Source: Budorcas taxicolor
Taxonomy: Eukaryota > Chordata > Mammalia > Artiodactyla > Bovidae
Assembly (NCBI RefSeq): GCF_023091745.1
Contig: NC_068925.1
Span: 1,860,001-1,924,000, forward strand
Direction: 5' to 3'
Length of the DNA stretch: 64,000 nucleotides
Every line of letters begins with the position of its first letter. The first letter of the stretch is position 1. The notes under the pieces are model-generated. The model saw only the letters and a list, made by a program, of their open reading frames with translations, had not been told where the DNA came from and searched no databases. The position numbers were made by a program, and so were the translations under genes. This document shows positions 11,394-22,817 of the stretch, piece by piece.

Positions 11394-14300
11394 TTGAGAT
11401 GCGACGGGAACGCCGGGAACTCTTTCCCGACGAAGCAGGGAAAGGATCCCTCATCTCGAGCTACGAGGCGGAAACGGGGCTCCTCTGGATGTGGGCGGGA
11501 CCCACGTGATTCCTCTCGAGTGGAGACGGCTAGGTCGGGGAACTTCTTGATTTGCACCAAGGGTGTGAAGGACCCTTTCGAAGTGCCAGAGGTGAGGTGT
11601 GATCAGCCTCGAGACGCCTCAGTGGAAATGGGCCTCATCTCGCCTGGAGGGGAGAACTTCCTGGATTTTCTCGAGTTGTGGCAGGTCTTCTCGAGTTTCG
11701 ACGGCGACCACAGGGACCCGCTCTGGTGGCATCAGGAAAGGCCAGTCCCCATGCGAGTTGCTAGGGGACCTCTCGGGATTCCTCTCCCGTCCATGCCGGG
11801 GCCTCAGTCCCTGTGTGGAGTCGGGGCCGGAACCTGAGGATTCCTCTCCAGTGTTGCCATGGATCTTGGGGTGCTTCTGAGTCTCCCCAGGGGAGTCAGG
11901 CCTCGTCTCGAGTGGGGGCATGCACGTGCGCTTTCCTCCCGAGCTGCAGCAGTAGTGTCACGCTTCCTGTCACGTGGATCAAGGGATCTGTGGCTTTCCC
12001 TCGAGGCTGTCCCTCGAGGCTTTCCCACGAGGCTTTCCCACAGGGCTGTGCCACGTGCCACCTTGGTGTGAGTCGATCCTCGGCGTGAAAGACGAGCCGG
12101 TGAAGGGAAAAGAGGTTCCTCTGGAATGGACTGAGACATCTGGGGGACTCTTGGAATGGTGGCACGACCCTGGAGTTCCTCTCGCCGTTCCTGTTGAGAG
12201 GGCCTCCTCTTGAGATGCGACGGGAACGCCGGGAACTCTTTCCCGACGAAACAGGGAAAGGATCCCTCATCTCGAGCTACGAGGCGGAAACGGGGCTCCT
12301 CTGGATGTGGGCGGGACCCTCGTGATTCCTCTCGAGTGGAGACGGGTATGTCGGGGAACTTCTTGATTTGCACCAAGGGTGTGAAGGACCCTTTCGAAGT
12401 TCCAGAGGTGAGGTGTGATCAGCCTCGAGACGCCTCAGCGGAAATGGGCCTCATCTCGCCTGGAGGGGAGAACCTCCTGGATTTTCTCGTGTTGCGGCAG
12501 GTCTTCTCGAGTTACGACGGGGACCTCAGGGACCCGCTCTGGTGGCCTCAGGAAAGGCCAGTCCCCATGCGAGTTGCTAGGGGACCTCTCGGGATTCCTC
12601 TCCCGTCCATGCCGGGGCCTCAGTCCTTGTGTGGATTCGGGGCCGGAACCTGAGGATTCCTCTCCAGTGTTGCCATGGATCTTGGGGTGCTTCTGAGTCT
12701 CCCCAGGGAAGTCAGGCCTCGTCTCGAGTGGGGGCATTCACGTGCGCTTTCCTCCCGAGCTGCAGCAGTAGTGTCACGCTTCCTGTCACGTGGATCAAGG
12801 GATCTGTGGCTTTCCCTCGAGGCTGTCCCTCGAGGCTTTCCCACGAGGCTTTCCCACAGGGCTGTGCCACCTGCCACCTTGGTGTGAGTCGATCCTCGGC
12901 GTGAAAGACGAGCCGGTGAAGGGAAAAGAGGTTCCTCTGGAATGGACTGAGACATCTGGGGGACTCTTGGAATGGTGGCACGACCCTGGAGTTCCTCTCG
13001 CCGGTCCTGTTGAGAGGGCCTCCTCTTGAGATGCGACGGGAACGCCGGGAACTCTTTCCCGAAGAAGCAGGGAAAGGATCCCTCATCTCGAGCTACGAGG
13101 CGGAAACGGGGCTCCTCTGGATGTGGGCGGGACCCACGTGATTCCTCTCGAGTGGAGACGGCTAGGTCGGGGAACTTCTTGATTTGCACCAAGGGTGTGA
13201 AGGACCCTTTCGAAGTGCCAGAGGTGAGCTGTGATCAGCCTCGAGACGCCTCAGCGGAAATGGGCCTCATCTCGCCTGGAGGGGAGAACCTCCTGGATTT
13301 TCTCGAGTTGCGGCAGGTCTTCTCGAGTTACGACGGGGACCTCAGGGACCCGCTCTGGTGGCCTCAGGAAAGGCCAGTCCCCATGCGAGTTGCTAGGGGA
13401 CCTCTCGGGATTCCTCTCCCGTCCATGCCGGGGCCTCAGTCCTTGTGTGGAGTCGGGGCCGGAACCTGAGGATTCCTCTCCAGTGTTGCCATGGATCTTG
13501 GGGTGCTTCTGAGTCTCCCCAGGGGAGTCAGGCCTCGTCTCGAGTGGGGGCATGCACGTGCGCTTTCCTCCCGAGCTGCAGCAGTAGTGTCACGCTTCCT
13601 GTCACGTGGATCAAGGGATCTGTGGCTTTCCCTCGAGGCTGTCCCTCGAGGCTTTCCCACGAGGCTTTCCCACAGGGCTGTGCCACGTGCCACCTTGGTG
13701 TGAGTCGATCCTCGGCATGAAAGACGAGCCGGTGAAGGGAAAAGAGGTTCCTCTGGAATGGACTGAGACATCTGGGGGACTCTTGGAATGGTGGCACGAC
13801 CCTGGAGTTCCTCTCGCCGGTCCTGTTGAGAGGGCCTCCTCTTGAGATGCGACGGGAACGCCGGGAACTCTTTCCCGACGAAGCAGGGAAAGGATCCCTC
13901 ATCTCGAGCTACGAGGCGGAAACGGGGCTCCTCTGGATGTGGGCGGGACCCTCGTGATTCCTCTCGAGTGGAGACGGCTAGGTCGGGGAACTTCTTGATT
14001 TGCACCAAGGGTGTGAAGGACCCTTTCGAAGTTCCAGAGGTGAGGTGTGATCAGCCTCGAGACGCCTCAGCGGAAATGGGCCTCATCTCGCCTGGAGGGG
14101 AGAACCTCCTGGATTTTCTCGAGTTGCAGCAGGTCTTCTCGAGTTACGACGGGGACCTCAGGGACCCGCTCTGGTGGCCTCAGGAAAGGCCAGTCCCCAT
14201 GCGAGTTGCTAGGGGACCTCTCGGGATTCCTCTCCCGTCCATGCCGGGGCCTCAGTCCTTTTGTGGAGTCGGGGCCGGAACCTGAGGATTCCTCTCCAGT

Positions 14301-17105
14301 GTTTCCATGGATCTTGGGGTGCTTCTGAGTCTCCCCAGGGAAGTCAGGCCTCGTCTCGAGTGGGGGCATGCACGTGCGCTTTCCTCCCGAGCTGCAGCAG
14401 TAGTGTCACGCTTCCTGTCACGTGGATCAAGGGATCTGTGGCTTTCCCTCGAGGCTGTCCCTCGAGGCTTTCCCACGAGGCTTTCCCACAGGGCTGTGCC
14501 ACGTGCCACCTTGGTGTGAGTCGATCCTCGGCGTGAAAGACGAGCCGGTGAAGGGAAAAGAGGTTCCTCTGGAATGGACTGAGACATCTTGGGGACTCTT
14601 GGAATGGTGGCACGACCCTGGAGTTCCTCTCGCCGTTCCTGTTGAGAGGGCCTCCTCTTGAGATGCGACGGGAACGCCGGGAACTCTTTCCCGACGAAGC
14701 AGGGAAAGGATCCCTCATCTCGAGCTACGAGGCGGAAACGGGGCTCCTCTGGATGTGGGCGGGACCCTCGTGATTCCTCTCGAGTGGAGACGGCTAGGTC
14801 GGGGAACTTCTTGATTTGCACCAAGGGTGTGAAGGACCCTTTCGAAGTTCCAGAGGTGAGGTGTGATCAGCCTCGAGACGCCTCAGCGGAAATGGGCCTC
14901 ATCTCGCCTGGAGGGGAGAACCTCCTGGATTTTCTCGAGTTGCGGCAGGTCTTCTCGAGTTACGACGGGGACCTCAGGGACCCGCTCTGGTGGCCTCAGG
15001 AAAGGCCAGTCCCCATGCGAGTTGCTAGGGGACCTCTCGGGATTCCTCTCCCGTCCATGCCGGGGCCTCAGTCCTTGTGTGGAGTCGGGGCCGGAACCTG
15101 AGGATTCCTCTCCAGTGTTGCCATGGATCTTGGGGTGCTTCTGAGTCTCCCCAGGGGAGTCAGGCCTCGTCTCGAGTGGGGGCATGCACGTGCGCTTTCC
15201 TCCCGAGCTGCAGCAGTAGTGTCACGCTTCCTGTCACGTGGATCAAGGGATCTGTGGCTTTCCCTCGAGGCTGTCCCTCGAGGCTTTCCCACGAGGCTTT
15301 CCCACAGGGCTGTGCCACGTGCCACTTTGGTGTGAGTCGATCCTCGGCATGAAAGACGAGCCGGTGAAGGGAAAAGAGGTTCCTCTGGAATGGACTGAGA
15401 CATCTGGGGGACTCTTGGAATGGTGGCACGACCCTGGAGTTCCTCTCGCCGGTCCTGTTGAGAGGGCCTCCTCTTGAGATGCGACGGGAACGCCGGGAAC
15501 TCTTTCCCGACGAAGCAGGGAAAGGATCCCTCATCTCGAGCTACGAGGCGGAAACGGGGCTCCTCTGGATGTGGGCGGGACCCTCGTGATTCCTCTCGAG
15601 TGGAGACGGCTAGGTCGGGGAACTTCTTGATTTGCACCAAGGGTGTGAAGGACCCTTTCGAAGTTCCAGAGGTGAGGTGTGATCAGCCTCGAGACGCCTC
15701 AGCCGAAATGGGCCTCATCTCGCCTGGAGGGTAGAACCTCCTGGATTTTCTCGAGTTGCAGCAGGTCTTCTCGAGTTACGACGGGGACCTCAGGGACCCG
15801 CTCTGGTGGCCTCAGGAAAGGCCAGTCCCCATGCGAGTTGCTAGGGGACCTCTCGGGATACCTCTCCCGTCCATGCCGGGGCCTCAGTCCTTGTGTGGAG
15901 TCGGGGCCGGAACCTGAGGATTCCTCTCCAGTGTTTCCATGGATCTTGGGGTGCTTCTGAGTCTCCCCAGGGAAGTCAGGCCTCGTCTCGGGTGGGGGCA
16001 TGCACGTGCGCTTTCCTCCCGAGCTGCAGCAGTAGTGTCACGCTTCCTGTCACGTGGATCAAGGGATCTGTGGCTTTCCCTCGAGGCTGTCCCTCGAGGC
16101 TTTCCCACGAGGCTTTCCCACAGGGCTGTGCCACGTGCCACCTTGGTGTGAGTCGATCCTCGGCGTGAAAGACGAGCCGGTGAAGGGAAAAGAGGTTCCT
16201 CTGGAATGGACTGAGACATCTGGGGGACTCTTGGAATGGTGGCACGACCCTGGAGTTCCTCTCGCCGTTCCTGTTGAGAGGGCCTCCTCTTGAGATGCGA
16301 CGGGAACGCCGGGAACTCTTTCCCGACGAAGCAGGGAAAGGATCCCTCTTCTCGAGCTACGAGGCGGAAACGGGGCTCCTCTGGATGTGGGCGGGACCCT
16401 CGTGATTCCTCTCGAGTGGAGACGGGTATGTCGGGGAACTTCTTGATTTGCACCAAGGGTGTGAAGGACCCTTTCGAAGTTCCAGAGGTGAGGTGTGATC
16501 AGCCTCGAGACGCCTCAGCGGAAATGGGCCTCATCTCGCCTGGAGGGGAGAACCTCCTGGATTTTCTCGTGTTGCGGCAGGTCTTCTCGAGTTACGACGG
16601 GGACCTCAGGGACCCGCTCTGGTGGCCTCAGGAAAGGCCAGTCCCCATGCGAGTTGCTAGGGGACCTCTCGGGATTCCTCTCCCGTACATGCCGGGGCCT
16701 CAGTCCTTGTGTGGAGTCGGAGCCGGAACCTGAGGATTCCTCTCCAGTGTTGCCATGGATCTTGGGGTGCTTCTGAGTCTCCCCAGGGAAGTCATGCCTC
16801 GTCTCGAGTGGGGGCATGCACGTGCGCTTTCCTCCTGAGCTGAAGCAGTAGTGTCACGCTTCCTGTCACGTGGATCAAGGGATCTGTGGCTTTCCCTCGA
16901 GGCTGTCCCTCGAGGCTTTCCCACGAGGCTTTCCCACAGGGCTGTGCCACGTGCCACCTTGGTGTGAGTCGATCCTCGGCGTGAAAGACGAGCCGGTGAA
17001 GGGAAAAGAGGTTCCTCTGGAATGGACTGAGACATCTGGGGGACTCTTGGAATGGTGGCACGACCCTGGAGTTCCTCTCGCCGTTCCTGTTGAGAGGGCC
17101 TCCTC
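11394..17105 (+). repeat. 8-mer higher-order repeat, copy 2, reduced to 7 monomers
   Basis: The rare variants of copy 1 recur here. They are offset by 6528 bp (8 units) up to CATCTTGGGG at 14585, then by 5712 bp (7 units) from the unit at 14658 onward (CACTTTGGTG about 15324, CCGTACATG at 16683). One 816-bp monomer, the equivalent of the 8130 unit, is therefore missing. The switch lies between about 14637 (last base state matching the 7314 unit) and 14793 (first state matching the 8946 unit). Only a few substitutions separate the copies, for example at about 11698, 11730 and 12706, so the duplication is recent. The match ends at about 16.78 kb. Confidence 0.85.
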
Positions 17106-19553
17106 TTGAGATGCGACGGGAACCCCGGGAACTCTTTCCCGACGAAGCAGGGAAAGGATCCCTCATCTCGAGCTACGAGGCGGAAACGGGGCTCCTCTGG
17201 ATGTGGGCGGGACACTCGTGATTCCTCTCGAGTGGAGACGGCTAGGTCGGGGAACTTCTTGATTTGCACCAAGGGTGTGAAGGACCCTTTCGAAGTTCCA
17301 GAGGTGAGGTGTGATCAGCCTCGAGACGCCTCAGCGGAAATGGGCCTCATCTCGCCTGGAGGGGAGAACCTCCTGGATTTTCTCGAGTTGCGGCAGGTCT
17401 TCTCGAGTTACGACGGGGACCTCAGGGACCCGCTCTGGTGGCCTCAGGAAAGGCCAGTCCCCATGCGAGTTGCTAGGGGACCTCTCGGGATTCCTCTCCC
17501 GTCCATGCCGGGGCCTCAGTCCTTGTGTGGAGTCGGGGCCGGAACCTGAGGATTCCTCTCCAGTGTTGCCATGGATCTTGGGGTGCTTCTGAGTCTCCCC
17601 AGGGGAGTCAGGCCTCGTCTCGAGTGGGGGCATGCACGTGCGCTTTCCTCCCGAGCTGCAGCAGTAGTGTCACGCTTCCTGTCACGTGGATCAAGGGATC
17701 TGTGGCTTTCCCTCGAGGCTGTCCCTCGAGGCTTTCCCACGAGGCTTTCCCACAGGGCTGTGCCACGTGCCACCTTGGTGTGAGTCGATCCTCGGCGTGA
17801 AAGACGAGCCGGTGAAGGGAAAAGAGGTTCCTCTGGAATGGACTGAGACATCTGGGGGACTCTTGGAATGGTGGCACGACCCTGGAGTTCCTCTCGCCGT
17901 TCCTGTTGAGAGGGCCTCCTCTTGAGATGCGACGGGAACGCCGGGAACTCTTTCCCGACGAAGCAGGGAAAGGATCCCTCATCTCGAGCTACGAGGCGGA
18001 AACGGGGCTCCTCTGGATGTGGGCGGGACCCTCGTGATTCCTCTCGAGTGGAGACGGGTATGTCGGGGAACTTCTTGATTTGCACCAAGGGTGTGAAGGA
18101 CCCTTTCGAAGTTCCAGAGGTGAGGTGTGATCAGCCTCGAGACGCCTCAGCGGAAATGGGCCTCATCTCGCCTGGAGGGGAGAACCTCCTGGATTTTCTC
18201 GTGTTGCGGCAGGTCTTCTCGAGTTACGACGGGGACCTCAGGGACCCGCTCTGGTGGCCTCAGGAAAGGCCAGTCCCCATGCGAGTTGCTAGGGGACCTC
18301 TCGGGATTCCTCTCCCGTCCATGCCGGGGCCTCAGTCCTTGTGTGGAGTCGGAGCCGGAACCTGAGGATTCCTCTCCAGTGTTGCCATGGATCTTGGGGT
18401 GCTTCTGAGTCTCCCCAGGGGAGTCAGGCCTCGTCTCGAGTGGGGGCATGCACGTGCGCTTTCCTCCCGAGCTGCAGCAGTAGTGTCACGCTTCCTGTCA
18501 CGTGGATCAAGGGATCTGTGGCTTTCCCTCGAGGCTGTCCCTCGAGGCTTTCCCACGAGGCTTTCCCACAGGGCTGTGCCACGTGCCACCTTGGTGTGAG
18601 TCGATCCTCGGCGTGAAAGACGAGCCGGTGAAGGGAAAAGAGGTTCCTCTGGAATGGACTGAGACATCTGGGGGACTCTTGGAATGGTGGCACGACCCTG
18701 GAGTTCCTCTCGCCGGTCCTGTTGAGAGGGCCTCCTCTTGAGATGCGACGGGAACGCCGGGAACTCTTTCCCGACGAAGCAGGGAAAGGATCCCTCATCT
18801 CGAGCTACGAGGCGGAAACGGGGCTCCTCTGGATGTGGGCGGGACCCTCGTGATTCCTCTCGAGTGGAGACGGCTAGGTCGGGGAACTTCTTGATTTGCA
18901 CCAAGGGTGTGAAGGACCCTTTCGAAGTTCCAGAGGTGAGGTGTGATCAGCCTCGAGACGCCTCAGCGGAAATGGGCCTCATCTCGCCTGGAGGGGAGAA
19001 CCTCCTGGATTTTCTCGAGTTGCGGCAGGTCTTCTCGAGTTACGACGGGGACCTCAGGGACCCGCTCTGGTGGCCTCAGGAAAGGCCAGTCCCCATGCGA
19101 GTTGCTAGGGGACCTCTCGGGATTCCTCTCCCGTCCATGCCGGGGCCTCAGTCCTTGTGTGGAGTCGGAGCCGGAACCTGAGGATTCCTGTCCAGTGTTG
19201 CCATGGATCTTGGGGTGCTTCTGAGTCTCCCCAGGGGAGTCAGGCCTCGTCTCGAGTGGGGGCATGCACGTGCGCTTTCCTCCCGAGCTGCAGCAGTAGT
19301 GTCACGCTTCCTGTCACGTGGATCAAGGGATCTGTGGCTTTCCCTCGAGGCTGTCCCTCGAGGCTTTCCCACGAGGCTTTCCCACAGGGCTGTGCCACGT
19401 GCCACCTTGGTGTGAGTCGATCCTCGGCGTGAAAGACGAGCCGGTGAAGGGAAAAGAGGTTCCTCTGGAATGGACTGAGACATCTGGGGGACTCTTGGAA
19501 TGGTGGCACGACCCTGGAGTTCCTCTCGCCGTTCCTGTTGAGAGGGCCTCCTC
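17106..19553 (+). repeat. 3-monomer higher-order repeat, copy 1 (2448 bp)
   Basis: A three-unit block is repeated immediately downstream at +2448 bp. Markers are a CCCGGG (SmaI) site at 17124 made by a G-to-C change, GGGACACTCGTG at about 17209, GTGTTGCGGC at about 18200 and ATTCCTGTCCAG at about 19185. The matched stretch probably begins a little upstream, near 16.86 kb, because variants in the preceding half-monomer also recur. The breakpoint is set only to within a few hundred bases. Confidence 0.82.
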
Positions 19554-22001
19554 TTGAGATGCGACGGGAACCCCGGGAACTCTTTCCCGACGAAGCAGGG
19601 AAAGGATCCCTCATCTCGAGCTACGAGGCGGAAACGGGGCTCCTCTGGATGTGGGCGGGACACTCGTGATTCCTCTCGAGTGGAGACGGCTAGGTCGGGG
19701 AACTTCTTGATTTGCACCAAGGGTGTGAAGGAGCCTTTCGAAGTTCCAGAGGTGAGGTGTGATCAGCCTCGAGACGCCTCAGCGGAAATGGGCCTCATCT
19801 CGCCTGGAGGGGAGAACCTCCTGGATTTTCTCGAGTTGCGGCAGGTCTTCTCGAGTTACGACGGGGACCTCAGGGACCCGCTCTGGTGGCCTCAGGAAAG
19901 GCCAGTCCCCATGCGAGTTGCTAGGGGACCTCTCGGGATTCCTCTCCCGTCCATGCCGGGGCCTCAGTCCTTGTGTGGAGTCGGGGCCGGAACCTGAGGA
20001 TTCCTCTCCAGTGTTGCCATGGATCTTGGGGTGCTTCTGAGTCTCCCCAGGGGAGTCAGGCCTCGTCTCGAGTGGGGGCATGCACGTGCGCTTTCCTCCC
20101 GAGCTGCAGCAGTAGTGTCACGCTTCCTGTCACGTGGATCAAGGGATCTGTGGCTTTCCCTCGAGGCTGTCCCTCGAGGCTTTCCCACGAGGCTTTCCCA
20201 CAGGGCTGTGCCACGTGCCACCTTGGTGTGAGTCGATCCTCGGCGTGAAAGACGAGCCGGTGAAGGGAAAAGAGGTTCCTCTGGAATGGACTGAGACATC
20301 TGGGGGACTCTTGGAATGGTGGCACGACCCTGGAGTTCCTCTCGCCGTTCCTGTTGAGAGGGCCTCCTCTTGAGATGCGACGGGAACGCCGGGAACTCTT
20401 TCCCGACGAAGCAGGGAAAGGATCCCTCATCTCGAGCTACGAGGCGGAAACGGGGCTCCTCTGGATGTGGGCGGGACCCTCGTGATTCCTCTCGAGTGGA
20501 GACGGGTATGTCGGGGAACTTCTTGATTTGCACCAAGGGTGTGAAGGACCCTTTCGAAGTTCCAGAGGTGAGGTGTGATCAGCCTCGAGACGCCTCAGCG
20601 GAAATGGGCCTCATCTCGCCTGGAGGGGAGAACCTCCTGGATTTTCTCGTGTTGCGGCAGGTCTTCTCGAGTTACGACGGGGACCTCAGGGACCCGCTCT
20701 GGTGGCCTCAGGAAAGGCCAGTCCCCATGCGAGTTGCTAGGGGACCTCTCGGGATTCCTCTCCCGTCCATGCCGGGGCCTCAGTCCTTGTGTGGAGTCGG
20801 AGCCGGAACCTGAGGATTCCTCTCCAGTGTTGCCATGGATCTTGGGGTGCTTCTGAGTCTCCCCAGGGGAGTCAGGCCTCGTCTCGAGTGGGGGCATGCA
20901 CGTGCGCTTTCCTCCCGAGCTGCAGCAGTAGTGTCACGCTTCCTGTCACGTGGATCAAGGGATCTGTGGCTTTCCCTCGAGGCTGTCCCTCGAGGCTTTC
21001 CCACGAGGCTTTCCCACAGGGCTGTGCCACGTGCCACCTTGGTGTGAGTCGATCCTCGGCGTGAAAGACGAGCCGGTGAAGGGAAAAGAGGTTCCTCTGG
21101 AATGGACTGAGACATCTGGGGGACTCTTGGAATGGTGGCACGACCCTGGAGTTCCTCTCGCCGGTCCTGTTGAGAGGGCCTCCTCTTGAGATGCGACGGG
21201 AACGCCGGGAACTCTTTCCCGACGAAGCAGGGAAAGGATCCCTCATCTCGAGCTACGAGGCGGAAACGGGGCTCCTCTGGATGTGGGCGGGACCCTCGTG
21301 ATTCCTCTCGAGTGGAGACGGCTAGGTCGGGGAACTTCTTGATTTGCACCAAGGGTGTGAAGGACCCTTTCGAAGTTCCAGAGGTGAGGTGTGATCAGCC
21401 TCGAGACGCCTCAGCGGAAATGGGCCTCATCTCGCCTGGAGGGGAGAACCTCCTGGATTTTCTCGAGTTGCGGCAGGTCTTCTCGAGTTACGACGGGGAC
21501 CTCAGGGACCCGCTCTGGTGGCCTCAGGAAAGGCCAGTCCCCATGCGAGTTGCTAGGGGACCTCTCGGGATTCCTCTCCCGTCCATGCCGGGGCCTCAGT
21601 CCTTGTGTGGAGTCGGAGCCGGAACCTGAGGATTCCTGTCCAGTGTTGCCATGGATCTTGGGGTGCTTCTGAGTCTCCCCAGGGGAGTCAGGCCTCGTCT
21701 CGAGTGGGGGCATGCACGTGCGCTTTCCTCCCGAGCTGCAGCAGTAGTGTCACGCTTCCTGTCACGTGGATCAAGGGATCTGTGGCTTTCCCTCGAGGCT
21801 GTCCCTCGAGGCTTTCCCACGAGGCTTTCCCACAGGGCTGTGCCACGTGCCACCTTGGTGTGAGTCGATCCTCGGCGTGAAAGACGAGCCGGTGAAGGGA
21901 AAAGAGGTTCCTCTGGAATGGACTGAGACATCTGGGGGACTCTTGGAATGGTGGCACGACCCTGGAGTTCCTCTCGCCGGTCCTGTTGAGAGGGCCTCCT
22001 T
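19554..22001 (+). repeat. 3-monomer higher-order repeat, copy 2
   Basis: This repeats the preceding 2448-bp block. The SmaI-type CCCGGG is at 19572, GGGACACTCGTG at about 19657 and ATTCCTGTCCAG at about 21633. One difference noticed is GAAGGAGCC at about 19731 where copy 1 has GAAGGACCC. The match is lost near 21.96 kb, where the unit has CCTCCTTTTGAG in place of CCTCCTCTTGAG. Confidence 0.82.
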
Positions 22002-22817
22002 TTGAGATGCGACGGGAACGCCGGGAACTCTTTCCCGACGAAGCAGGGAAAGGATCCCTCATCTCGAGCTACGAGGCGGAAACGGGGCTCCTCTGGATGT
22101 GGGCGGGACCCTCGTGATTCCTCTCGAGTGGAGACGGGTATGTCGGGGAACTTCTTGATTTGCACCAAGGGTGTGAAGGACCCTTTCGAAGTTCCAGAGG
22201 TGAGGTGTGATCAGCCTCGAGACGCCTCAGCGGAAATGGGCCTCATCTCGCCTGGAGGGGAGAACCTCCTGGATTTTCTCGAGTTGCGGCAGGTCTTCTC
22301 GAGTTACGACGGGGACCTCAGGGACCCGCTCTGGTGGCCTCAGGAAAGGCCAGTCCCCATGTGAGTTGCTAGGGGACATCTCGGGATTCCTCTCCCGTCC
22401 ATGCCGGGGCCTCAGTCCTTGTGTGGAGTTGGGGCCGGAACCTGAGGATTCCTCTCCAGTGTTGCCATGGATCTTGGGATGCTTCTGAGTCTCCCCAGGG
22501 GAGTCAGGCCTCGTCTCGAGTGGGGGCATGCACGTGCGCTTTCCTCCCGAGCTGCAGCAGTAGTGTCACGCTTCCTGTCACCTGGATCAAGGGATCTGTG
22601 GCTTTCCCTCGAGGCTGTCCCTCGAGGCTTTCCCACGAGGCTTTCCCACAGGGCTGTGCCACGTGCCACCTTGGTGTGAGTCGATCCTCGGCGTGAAAGA
22701 CGAGCCGGTGAAGGGAAAAGAGGTTCCTCTGGAATGGACTGAGACATCTGGGGGACTCTTGGAATGGTGGCACGACCCTGGAGTTCCTCTCGCCGTTCCT
22801 GTTGAGAGGGCCTCCTC

